Assembly (NCBI GenBank): GCA_003149555.1
Contig: QCWE01000011.1
Coordinates: 8,126-15,096, forward strand
From: Candidatus Aquiluna sp. XM-24bin5
GTDB taxonomy: Bacteria; Actinomycetota; Actinomycetia; Actinomycetales; Microbacteriaceae
DNA: 6,971 bases
Direction: 5' to 3'
The position numbers and the translations under genes were made by a program. The notes beneath the pieces were generated by a model. That model ran no database searches. It had not been told where the DNA came from and saw only the letters and a list, made by a program, of their open reading frames with translations. How positions within the stretch are numbered: position 1 is the first letter of the stretch; every line of letters begins with the position of its first letter. This document shows, piece after piece, positions 1 to 5,112 of this stretch.

Positions 1-170
1 ACCAAAACGCCCTTCACGATATGGACACCCAGTTCCTCACAGGTCTGGATGATGATTTGCCGGATCCGCTCGCGCATGGCGCCGTACAAAACCTTGTATC
101 GATACTTTGTCGCCCACACGACGTGGTATCTGTGATAAAATCGCGTGTGCGCGGATGACGAGTAGCGCAT
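1..170 (-). CDS. tnpA: IS200/IS605-type Y1 transposase TnpA, N-terminal part
   Basis: The gene reads leftwards from ATG at 170-168 and is open to the window edge (56 codons seen of a usual ~140). It encodes the N-terminus of a single-strand DNA transposase that cuts at hairpin ends and joins DNA through a catalytic tyrosine. The visible protein starts MRYSSSAHTRFYHRYHVVW and continues with ATKYRYKVLYG and EELGVHIVKG. These match the family's start (Y+SGSHTVY..HYHLVWVTKYR+KVL) and the CEEL.V.I.+G segment just before the HUH motif. The HUH motif and catalytic tyrosine lie outside the window, so intactness cannot be judged. GGAGG at 181-177 lies 6 nt before the ATG and decides this start. That site is inside a perfect inverted repeat, so translation is probably held very low. 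Confidence 0.88.
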   Translation of the reverse strand, partial: MRYSSSAHTRFYHRYHVVWATKYRYKVLYGAMRERIRQIIIQTCEELGVHIVKGVL

Positions 171-235
171 GATCTTCCTCCCTGGAATCTGAAGCCATAC
201 CCCTTCGGGGGCTTCAGATTCCAGGGAGGAAGATC
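171..235 (-). promoter_or_regulatory. Perfect 26-bp inverted repeat sequestering the tnpA RBS
   Basis: Positions 171-196 and 210-235 are perfect reverse complements (26 bp) around a 13-nt loop that itself contains CCCC-TTC-GGGG pairing. On the minus strand the arm nearest the gene ends directly before the tnpA ATG and contains its GGAGG ribosome-binding site (181-177). If transcribed, the leader would fold into a very stable hairpin that hides the RBS. RBS-sequestering leader hairpins are known in IS200, where they keep transposase low. The length and perfection here are striking. A hairpin-end or insulator function is also possible. Confidence 0.75.
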
Positions 236-249
236 AAACCAGATTCGCT

Positions 250-279
250 GAAGCGGACCGGCTAGAAGCCGGTGGCTTC
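250..279. repeat. IS-end-like imperfect hairpin
   Basis: GAAGC (250-254) pairs with GCTTC (275-279) and ACCGGC (257-262) pairs with GCCGGT (268-273). They are separated by a small GG/G internal loop and enclose a TAGAA loop. Imperfect hairpins of this size sit at the ends of IS200/IS605 elements and are what TnpA binds. Position upstream of tnpA fits the left end of this element. The cleavage tetranucleotide cannot be recognised from this window alone. Confidence 0.5.
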
Positions 280-299
280 GACCCATTAGATGGAAAGCG

Positions 300-550
300 A
301 ATGCTCAAAAATGATGCGTGATTGATTGGATCGATATATGACAAACTGTTTGTCAAATAATGCCAAGGCCAGCATTATTTGACCTTTTCACGCCTCACAA
401 GCGTTGTCGTTGATACAAACATCATGGGCTCTGATTGGAATAACGTCACGATGTATATTATAGGCGTTGCGTTAGTGACGGTTTATTTAAGCAGTCGAGG
501 CAATCTACTCGACAGCCGGATGCAAGTGCAGTAATGCTGCCGCTGTGTAT
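300..550. other. Intergenic region between IS200 end and tRNA genes
   Basis: No convincing gene. It holds two overlapping palindromes (339-383, listed separately) and a GTCGAG/CTCGAC hairpin (494-499, 508-513). A weak promoter candidate for the tRNA genes is TTGGAA at 435-440 and TATTAT at 456-461, but the 15-nt spacing is short. An inverted repeat CGTCAC (444-449) / GTGACG (475-480) flanks that -10 candidate. Confidence in the promoter itself is low. Confidence 0.4.
339..383. repeat. Two overlapping inverted repeats
   Basis: TGACAAA (339-345) and TTTGTCA (349-355) form a 7-bp inverted repeat with a 3-nt centre. GTCAAATAATGC (352-363) and GCATTATTTGAC (372-383) form a perfect 12-bp inverted repeat with an 8-nt loop. 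They share bases 352-355, so as RNA or cruciform only one could form fully at a time. The second is followed by CTTTTC, too short a T-run for a clear terminator. Role unknown: operator, terminator or a remnant end. Confidence 0.6.
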
Positions 551-627
551 GGGCCTGTAGCTCAATTGGTTAGAGCAGAGCGCTCATAACGCTTTGGTTG
601 CGGGTTCAAGTCCTGCCGGGCCTACCA
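551..627 (+). tRNA. tRNA-CAU, probably tRNA-Ile2 (elongator tRNA-Met possible)
   Basis: A full cloverleaf of 77 nt including encoded CCA. The acceptor stem GGGCCTG/CGGGCCT has G-U pairs at 1-72 and 6-67. The D-arm is GCTC...GAGC. The anticodon stem is GAGCG/CGCTT with loop CTCATAA (anticodon CAT). The T-arm is GCGGG-TTCAAGT-CCTGC. A CAT anticodon can be initiator Met, elongator Met or Ile2. The normal G1-U72 pair and the lack of the GC-rich anticodon stem argue against initiator. C4-G69 and C5-G68, and a TTGGTT variable-loop context like bacterial tRNA-Ile2, favour Ile2. In that case TilS would modify C34 to lysidine and the tRNA would read AUA. Confidence 0.9.
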
Positions 628-634
628 TACATAT

Positions 635-718
635 GCCCCCTTGGCGGAATGGTAGACGCTGAAGACTTAAAATCTTTTGCCTTAGGGCGTGCCGGTTCGA
701 GTCCGGCAGGGGGCACCA
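635..718 (+). tRNA. tRNA-Leu (anticodon UAA)
   Basis: A class II tRNA of 84 nt with encoded CCA, starting 8 nt after the previous tRNA, so the two are almost surely one transcript. Acceptor GCCCCCT pairs with AGGGGGC. The D-arm has the GGTAGA loop. The anticodon stem GAAGA/TCTTT carries loop CTTAAAA (anticodon TAA, reading UUA). There is a short variable arm (GCC-TTA-GGGC) and T-loop TTCGAGT. The IS4-family element is inserted 21 nt beyond its CCA end, between the tRNA and its original downstream sequence. Confidence 0.96.
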
Positions 719-730
719 AGTCCATTATAT

Positions 731-739
731 AGTAACGAT
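731..739. repeat. Left copy of IS target-site duplication (AGTAACGAT)
   Basis: Identical to 1921-1929 on the other side of the IS4-family element. Generated by staggered cutting of the target at insertion. Confidence 0.9.
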
Positions 740-1920
740 CACGGTACACGACGCTGTTGCGTTGAGAGGCGATCTGGATTCGATTTTGAAGATTCTCTAC
801 CACAAGGATCTTCGCGATGTTCGAACGCCTTCTCGCCCCTCTGCTGGAAACGTTACGTCCGCATTTCGGCCTGAGCAAGACGCGGCTTGAAACCCTGGCG
901 GTGTTGCTCGTTGGCTTGGCAAACTGTCGGACGGTCAACCTGTCGCATCTGGCAAGCCAGTTTCCGGGCGACGCCAAACATGAATCGAATTACCGCCGCC
1001 TGCAGCGCTTCTTCCAGTTTGTGCACTTGGACGGCGACGTCGCCGCGCGACTGATCATGCAGATGCTGAACTTGAACCGCCCCCGGTTGCTGGCGTTGGA
1101 CCGAACGAATTGGAAGCTGGGATCGCGCGATGTGAACATCTTGGTCCTGGCCATCGTCACGCGCCGCTTCCGAGTGCCGCTCATGTGGACTCTTCTGGAC
1201 CATGCAGGCAATTCGGCAACTGCTCAGCGCATCGAGCTCATGGAGCGCTATCTGCGCTTGTTCGGGGCTACGTCTATCCGTGCTCTCTTGGCGGATCGAG
1301 AGTTCGTCGGCGCAGAGTGGATGAATTTTCTCAACAAAAACAATGTCCCTTTTGTCATCCGCCTCAAGGAGGACATGCTGATCCGTCTCGCAGACGGCAG
1401 TCGGCGCCAGTTTCGCACGCTGCTTCGAAAGCCCAGACGTGGCACTTGGGAAGGCTGGCTCATGGGCATGAACGGATCACCTGACAACCAACTGCGCTGC
1501 GCCGCCAAGCGCATCAAGGGCGGCGAACTGCTCATCGTCGCCACCAACCTGGATGACGCTGGACGTGGCCTGAACCTCTATCGCAAGCGGTGGAGGATTG
1601 AGTGCATGTTCGCTGACGCAAAGACACGTGGGTTCAATATCGAAGACACCCACATTACCGAACCTGACAAACTTGCGACCTTGCTCGTACTCGTCGCCCT
1701 CGCCGTCACATGGGCCTATCGCTGCGCCACCCGCGTTATGGGACGCGGCGCCATTCGGAAAAAAGGACATGGAAGACGCGAAAAATCCTGGTTCCGAACA
1801 GGTCTTGATGCCCTGCGAAACTGGATCATCCATCACCCGGGCCGCGCGCTCAATGCCTGGGCATGTAAATGCCCTCGAAGGATCATAAAGGCTGCAGAAT
1901 GAGGCGAGTCGTGTACCGTG
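740..1920 (+). mobile_element. Complete IS4-family insertion sequence, 1,181 bp
   Basis: The ends are perfect 13-bp inverted repeats: CACGGTACACGAC at 740-752 and its reverse complement at 1908-1920. A 9-bp direct repeat AGTAACGAT flanks it at 731-739 and 1921-1929 and is the target-site duplication. The base after the right copy is also C, so a 10-bp duplication is formally possible, but symmetry of the ends favours 9. The single transposase gene fills most of the element and stops 18 nt before the right end. An exact duplication and an intact gene indicate a recent insertion. Joining the flanks restores the empty site. Confidence 0.93.
817..1902 (+). CDS. IS4-family DDE transposase
   Basis: A 361-residue transposase that cuts and inserts the surrounding element. 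The RNase H-like core is complete. The first Asp is D95 in LALDRTNWK, the second is D160 in LLADREFVG, and the Glu is E262 in the IS4 signature Y-x2-R-x3-E-x6-K (Y255, R258, E262, K269; YRKRWRIECMFADAK). The family insertion domain between the second Asp and the Glu is present (about 161-250). The ATG at 817 is chosen because AAGGA lies just upstream and the protein has the expected N-terminal helical region (RLLAPLLETLRPHFGLS). The gene is GC-rich compared with the AT-rich genes at 2231-5013, as expected of a recent arrival. No frameshift or missing catalytic residue is visible, so it is probably active. Confidence 0.95.
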   Translation: MFERLLAPLLETLRPHFGLSKTRLETLAVLLVGLANCRTVNLSHLASQFPGDAKHESNYRRLQRFFQFVHLDGDVAARLIMQMLNLNRPRLLALDRTNWKLGSRDVNILVLAIVTRRFRVPLMWTLLDHAGNSATAQRIELMERYLRLFGATSIRALLADREFVGAEWMNFLNKNNVPFVIRLKEDMLIRLADGSRRQFRTLLRKPRRGTWEGWLMGMNGSPDNQLRCAAKRIKGGELLIVATNLDDAGRGLNLYRKRWRIECMFADAKTRGFNIEDTHITEPDKLATLLVLVALAVTWAYRCATRVMGRGAIRKKGHGRREKSWFRTGLDALRNWIIHHPGRALNAWACKCPRRIIKAAE

Positions 1921-1929
1921 AGTAACGAT
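1921..1929. repeat. Right copy of IS target-site duplication (AGTAACGAT)
   Basis: Identical to 731-739. Together with the 13-bp terminal repeats it fixes the element borders. Confidence 0.9.
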
Positions 1930-2230
1930 CCGGCCTCGCCGTTAGAGCTATGAAAACAGGTGAAAAACTCGATTTTTTCAGGCGAGAAAAGGTAGGTCAA
2001 TCTCTTTTTACCAACAGCTACCTGATAGCTACCAGATAGCACCGTATCCCCTACAGCCATCGCGCACTCTTTAACACATTGAAGCCGCAAGTGCCGCCGA
2101 CGATGCCATGCCTAAATCCTGCCAGAAACGAACTCTACCTAACCCGATCTGCAAAGTTAAGGCTATTCTCTCATATTGCGTATCATCCTAAGGCGAGAAC
2201 ACTGATCCCACGCTTGGAGTCGGCTGAAAC
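1930..2230. other. Gene-free region between IS4 element and TetR-like gene
   Basis: About 300 bp in which I see no convincing gene on either strand. It holds an AT-rich inverted repeat (GAAAAA...TTTTTC near 1961-1979) and an 11-bp imperfect tandem repeat (2017-2038, listed separately). It originally adjoined the tRNA-Leu gene, before the IS4 insertion. A minus-strand open frame starting near 2090 runs into the IS end and, in the restored empty site, into the tRNA, so it is not credible. Confidence 0.5.
2017..2038. repeat. 11-bp imperfect tandem repeat
   Basis: GCTACCTGATA (2017-2027) is followed directly by GCTACCAGATA (2028-2038) and then the partial copy GCACC. The units differ at one base. 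The first unit also forms a short inverted repeat AGCTA...TAGCT (2016-2020, 2026-2030). The 11-bp period would place the units on nearly the same DNA face, as in some protein-binding arrays. Only two full copies, so chance is possible. Confidence 0.45.
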
Positions 2231-2911
2231 TTACGAACAGGTCAAAAAATACCCCAAGAGCATTTTATGGAGCTTTTTATAGTAAGCTGGCGTGCCCCAA
2301 AGAGGATTATCATCGATGCGCGCATTTAAGATATCCAAGTCAAGGTTTAGAACCACCCCATAAAGCTCGTCCACATCAATATTGAGGTGCTGTGTTGGTG
2401 TGTTCTGGGTCAAATAATTAAACATAATGGGCGCCAAGTTTGTCATATGTGGATGAAAATCGGCATGCGCCAGTGCGTGTTCGCGCCACAGCATTCGAAC
2501 GATTTCATTTGGAATAGTGCAATTAGCGCCAAAGAAGACATCTGCCGTAAATTTACAAAATTCGTCAAGCGTCCTTTCATGATTTCCAAGATGGCGCTCA
2601 TAGACCCTAATTGAAAGATCACAGGTTAACTTATATCCATTAAGCAGAAACCCACTATATCCTTCAAACAACCGAAAAAACGTTGAGCGAGAATAACCTG
2701 CCTTTTCGATAATTTGCATTAAATTAAAACCATCAAGAGACTTTGATCTCGCACCTATTCTCAGTGCCGCAATCAAAAAAGCAATGAACCTATCATCAGG
2801 TACATAGGTCCTGGCAGATTCTTCAATCTCTGGCAGCCAAGCTTTAATAAGACTATCCTGATCTGCAGGGAAAGCAGTAAAGTCAAAATCAGTGATCGCA
2901 ATCTGCTGCAT
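2231..2911 (-). CDS. TetR/AcrR-like transcriptional regulator
   Basis: A 226-residue protein with one recognisable DNA-binding region. Residues ~42-95 match the TetR N-terminal fold: FIAFLIAALRIGARS, then GFNLMQIIEKAGYSRSTFFR as the helix-turn-helix (compare v.qIa.aAGvs+sTfYryF), then LFEGYSGFLLNGYKL. The HTH starts near residue 62 instead of near 25, so there is an N-terminal extension of about 35 residues (MQQIAITDFDFTAFP...). The rest (about 100-226) would be the ligand-binding and dimerisation part and has no close match I recognise. The ligand is unknown. The ATG at 2911 lacks a clear Shine-Dalgarno sequence. The gene is AT-rich like the H-NOX operon and divergent from it across 418 bp, so regulation of that operon or of itself is possible but unproved. 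TetR-type fold likely; target unknown. Confidence 0.75.
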   Translation of the reverse strand: MQQIAITDFDFTAFPADQDSLIKAWLPEIEESARTYVPDDRFIAFLIAALRIGARSKSLDGFNLMQIIEKAGYSRSTFFRLFEGYSGFLLNGYKLTCDLSIRVYERHLGNHERTLDEFCKFTADVFFGANCTIPNEIVRMLWREHALAHADFHPHMTNLAPIMFNYLTQNTPTQHLNIDVDELYGVVLNLDLDILNARIDDNPLWGTPAYYKKLHKMLLGYFLTCS

Positions 2912-3138
2912 TATCTATATGGCCATCACATAAAATCTATCCCTCCCGAGCATTGCCATAATACGCGCTACGCATATGGCTAGTCCATTTGCAGCCATGT
3001 TTGAACGTACTCGGATTAATCAGGGATTTTGATTGATATACCTGCTGCCTCTACAAGTGTAGTGATCCGCTTCTGCCCGTCAATAGAGCTGCAGTTCCAC
3101 AGTTTTATCCATATTTACCAATGTCTTAGCACTCACTC

Positions 3139-3154
3139 TGAAATCTGAGTTTCA
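3139..3154. promoter_or_regulatory. Inverted repeat, possible regulator site
   Basis: TGAAA (3139-3143) and TTTCA (3150-3154) around a 6-nt centre give a 16-bp dyad about 175 bp upstream of the H-NOX gene and 230 bp upstream of the TetR-like gene. Size and symmetry suit a dimeric regulator such as TetR. Arms are short, so this is only a candidate. Confidence 0.25.
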
Positions 3155-3232
3155 TCTAAAATCTTCCGTATTGTTATGTTGACAAATTTTTCCAATACTA
3201 CCCGAAACACCCTTGGATACAAATGCTGATGG

Positions 3233-3240
3233 TGACGTCA
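3233..3240. promoter_or_regulatory. TGACGTCA palindrome in H-NOX upstream region
   Basis: A perfect 8-bp palindrome, nearly extended to 12 bp (GGTGAC/GTCAAC, one mismatch), about 90 bp before the H-NOX start. Plausible operator, but such 8-mers also occur by chance. Confidence 0.25.
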
Positions 3241-3329
3241 ACATGGGAAACGGATGCTGTACTCTGGAAGTATCAGGTAAATGTCTTGGGCCTCTCGAAC
3301 CTGCATAAACATTCAATGAAAGACTCGTC

Positions 3330-3890
3330 GTGAAAGGCCTGGTTTTTATAGAATTTTTGAAAATGGCCGAGTTTGCTTTCGGTGAAGAGAAAGTTGACCA
3401 CGTTTTCGATAGCATCACCTTGCCTTCAGGTGGCTCCTACACTGCTGTCGGGTATTATGAGTGCTCCGAATTAATAAGTTTGGTTGATGCCTTTAGCCGA
3501 TTGGGAGGTATTACGAAGCCTGATCTGGAACGTCAGTTTGGTCATTGGGTAATGAATTCTTTCAAAACGGGGTATCCTGAATTTTTTCAAAAATATGCTA
3601 GCCCTTTTGAAATGTTAGAGGCCATTGAAAATGATATTCATGTAGAAGTTAGAAAGCTTTACCCAGATGCGGAATTGCCATCATTCAAAGCAATGCGGAG
3701 AAATGATGCTGAGCTGGACCTTGAATACATATCAAAAAATCCATTGGCTCATTTTTGTCACGGCTTGATCGAAGGTTGTTACAATCAATATGAACAGGCA
3801 GGACAAATCGACATGGTCGATTATTCCTCGAATGGGAGTGGCCATGCACAATTCTATATCTCAAATAATGTGTTTCAAAGAGATGCCTAA
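3330..3890 (+). CDS. hnoX: H-NOX heme gas-sensor protein (probable NO sensor)
   Basis: A cytoplasmic stand-alone H-NOX of 186 residues, the family's usual length. It binds heme through a proximal histidine and, on binding NO, changes its contact with a partner enzyme. Seen here: the N-terminus MKGLVFIEFL matches MKGIIFNEFL; SGGSYTAVGYY and SELISLVDAFS follow; the axial ligand is H104 in the diagnostic ENDIHVEVRKLYPDAELP. The conserved heme-propionate motif YxSxR reads Y133-I-S135-K-N137, so the Arg is replaced by Asn. The position equivalent to the distal Tyr of O2-binding family members is F142, which favours NO over O2. The start is GTG at 3330 because MKG is the family's start and no better in-frame start exists; GAAAGA upstream is a weak ribosome site. 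The downstream cyclase gene overlaps its last 8 bases. Identity is firm; ligand choice is inferred. Confidence 0.95.
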   Translation: MKGLVFIEFLKMAEFAFGEEKVDHVFDSITLPSGGSYTAVGYYECSELISLVDAFSRLGGITKPDLERQFGHWVMNSFKTGYPEFFQKYASPFEMLEAIENDIHVEVRKLYPDAELPSFKAMRRNDAELDLEYISKNPLAHFCHGLIEGCYNQYEQAGQIDMVDYSSNGSGHAQFYISNNVFQRDA

Positions 3891-5013
3891 TCTCACAGTT
3901 TCTCGGTCCAGATACGAGCGTGAAAAAACCGCTCGGGAGGCAGCAGAAAAACTGCTGGAGACAAAAAGTTATGAATTGTACACTGCTAACAAAAAACTGA
4001 AAGATCTGGCAATGCATTTGGAGACTATTGCCGAAGAAAGAACAAAAGAACTTGTTCAAGCCCTTAAAAAAACGGAATTGGCATTGGAGATTAGCCAGCT
4101 CGCCGAAGCTAGACTTTCAGCAAGTGAAAATAAATTTCGCTCGTTTGTTGAAAACGCAAACGACATTGTTTTTACTCTCAACGCTGATGGAATATTTGAC
4201 TACCTATCGCCGAAATTGACAGACGTTCTTGGATATCAAGATAAAGACCTACTGGGACAACATTTTTCTACCGTTATTCATCCTGAGGATCTGCCGAGCT
4301 GTGCAGAATTTTTCAAACGTCTTATCACAAGTTTAAAACCAGAAGCTGGCTTAGAATATCGTGTTCGCCATGCTGATGGATCATGGCACTGGCATGATAC
4401 AAATGCAGCCCCCTTATTTGATAAAAATGAAAATGTGTCTGGCATGCTCGGCATTGGCCGGGATATTCAACAGCGAAAGCAAACTGAGGAAAGATTATTC
4501 CAGTTGGCAAATTTTGATATGCTTACTGGTCTTGCCAATCGCAGTAACATCCTTTCTCGTCTTGAATGTGAGCTAGCGCAAGCCAAAACAGAAAACACAT
4601 CATTAGCCGTCATGTTCTTAGATTTGAATAATTTTAAAGAAATCAATGACACACATGGCCATGCAGCAGGAGATAAAGTATTATGTACTATTTCAGAACG
4701 TCTTCAGTTATCTGTGCGCAACTATACTGACGCAGTTGGTCGGCTTGCTGGGGACGAATTTCTTATTATCTTGCCGAACATTAAAAATAAAAACACAGCT
4801 GAAAAGGTTGTTCAACGTATCAAGAAAAGTCTCTCAGATGCTATAAAGATATCGGGAACACACATAATCGTTGGGTGCAGTGTAGGGGTTTCACTCTATC
4901 CAGGAGACGCTGACGATGTGGACGCTCTCGTGAGTCATGCAGATTCTGCAATGTATCAACACAAAGCGTCCAGACTTGGCGATGCTGTATTTTATAATTT
5001 TCCAGTACGTTAA
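3883..5013 (+). CDS. H-NOX-associated diguanylate cyclase (coiled coil-PAS-GGDEF)
   Basis: A 376-residue cytoplasmic enzyme expected to make cyclic di-GMP from two GTP, under control of the adjacent H-NOX. Domains: a charged coiled coil at ~8-82 (SRSRYEREKTAREAAEKLLE), typical of H-NOX partner cyclases; a PAS_3-like PAS/PAC at ~83-200 (EYRVRHADGSWHW); GGDEF at ~206-373. GTP/metal residues are present (FLDLNNFKEINDTHGH...GD, 245-264). The signature is AGDEF (289-293), a variant found in active cyclases. The allosteric I-site is missing: the RxxD position reads NYTD (280-283). No EAL domain follows, unlike many H-NOX partners, so it should only synthesise. ATG at 3883 is chosen because MPNLTVSRSRYEREK fits the partner family. 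It overlaps the H-NOX stop (ATGCCTAA), implying translational coupling; upstream in-frame ATGs exist but lie deeper in the H-NOX gene. Confidence 0.93.
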   Translation: MPNLTVSRSRYEREKTAREAAEKLLETKSYELYTANKKLKDLAMHLETIAEERTKELVQALKKTELALEISQLAEARLSASENKFRSFVENANDIVFTLNADGIFDYLSPKLTDVLGYQDKDLLGQHFSTVIHPEDLPSCAEFFKRLITSLKPEAGLEYRVRHADGSWHWHDTNAAPLFDKNENVSGMLGIGRDIQQRKQTEERLFQLANFDMLTGLANRSNILSRLECELAQAKTENTSLAVMFLDLNNFKEINDTHGHAAGDKVLCTISERLQLSVRNYTDAVGRLAGDEFLIILPNIKNKNTAEKVVQRIKKSLSDAIKISGTHIIVGCSVGVSLYPGDADDVDALVSHADSAMYQHKASRLGDAVFYNFPVR

Positions 5014-5072
5014 AATTGATAAGTTATGTAACACATTGCAATTAAATTAAAAATTTGACGGATATTCACTGA

Positions 5073-5092
5073 AGGCATGTTTAATCATGCCT
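5073..5092. terminator. Hairpin between convergent operons, possible terminator
   Basis: AGGCATG (5073-5079) and CATGCCT (5086-5092) form a perfect 7-bp stem with loop TTTAAT, in the 99-bp gap between the convergent cyclase and methyltransferase genes. Position fits a shared terminator, but neither strand has a good T-run after the stem. Confidence 0.4.
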
Positions 5093-5112
5093 CGGAAACC
5101 TGATTATCACGT

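Larger units (their letters stand above)
1..290 (-). mobile_element. IS200/IS605-family element, 5' part (window edge)
   Basis: A partial IS200/IS605-type element, supported by its Y1 transposase gene at 1-170 and by two hairpins upstream of that gene (171-235 and 250-279). The element continues leftwards beyond position 1. The outer boundary on the right is uncertain: in this family the end lies a short distance outside the end hairpin, and no target duplication is made, so I cannot place it exactly. No tnpB-like gene is visible on this side. Confidence 0.6.
2912..3329. other. Divergent intergenic region, tetR-like / H-NOX
   Basis: A 418-bp gene-free stretch that must carry the promoters of both divergent units. 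Visible elements are CTACA-AG-TGTAG (3051-3062), TGAAA-TCTGAG-TTTCA (3139-3154), an exact -35-like TTGACA (3179-3184) without a good -10 at the right distance, and the 8-bp palindrome TGACGTCA (3233-3240). On the minus strand 3108-3016 reads IDGQKRITTLVEAAG then stops, a possible gene remnant. No clear FNR or NO-regulator site was recognised. Confidence 0.45.

Noticed and set aside
14..286. Minus-strand frame of 90 codons across the left palindrome
   Set aside because: It is out of frame with the recognisable IS200-type transposase, and its peptide is partly the translation of the hairpin.
635..718. Phage- or island-type attachment site in the tRNA-Leu 3' end
   Set aside because: I looked for a second copy of the 3' end elsewhere in the window and for an integrase gene and found neither.
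1833..2090. Minus-strand open frame that reads across the right end of the IS4 element
   Set aside because: It depends on the inserted IS. In the restored empty site it would continue into the tRNA-Leu gene, and it has no ribosome site or recognisable domain.
2079..2282. Plus-strand 67-codon frame opposite the 3' end of the TetR-like gene
   Set aside because: It overlaps the real gene on the other strand, has no ribosome site and no recognisable motif.
3179..3184. TTGACA as a sigma-70 -35 box for the H-NOX operon
   Set aside because: The sequence matches consensus, but no acceptable -10 lies 16-18 nt downstream, so I do not call a promoter.
3152..3418. Minus-strand frame overlapping the H-NOX start
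   Set aside because: Antisense shadow of a firm gene and its leader; composition not protein-like.
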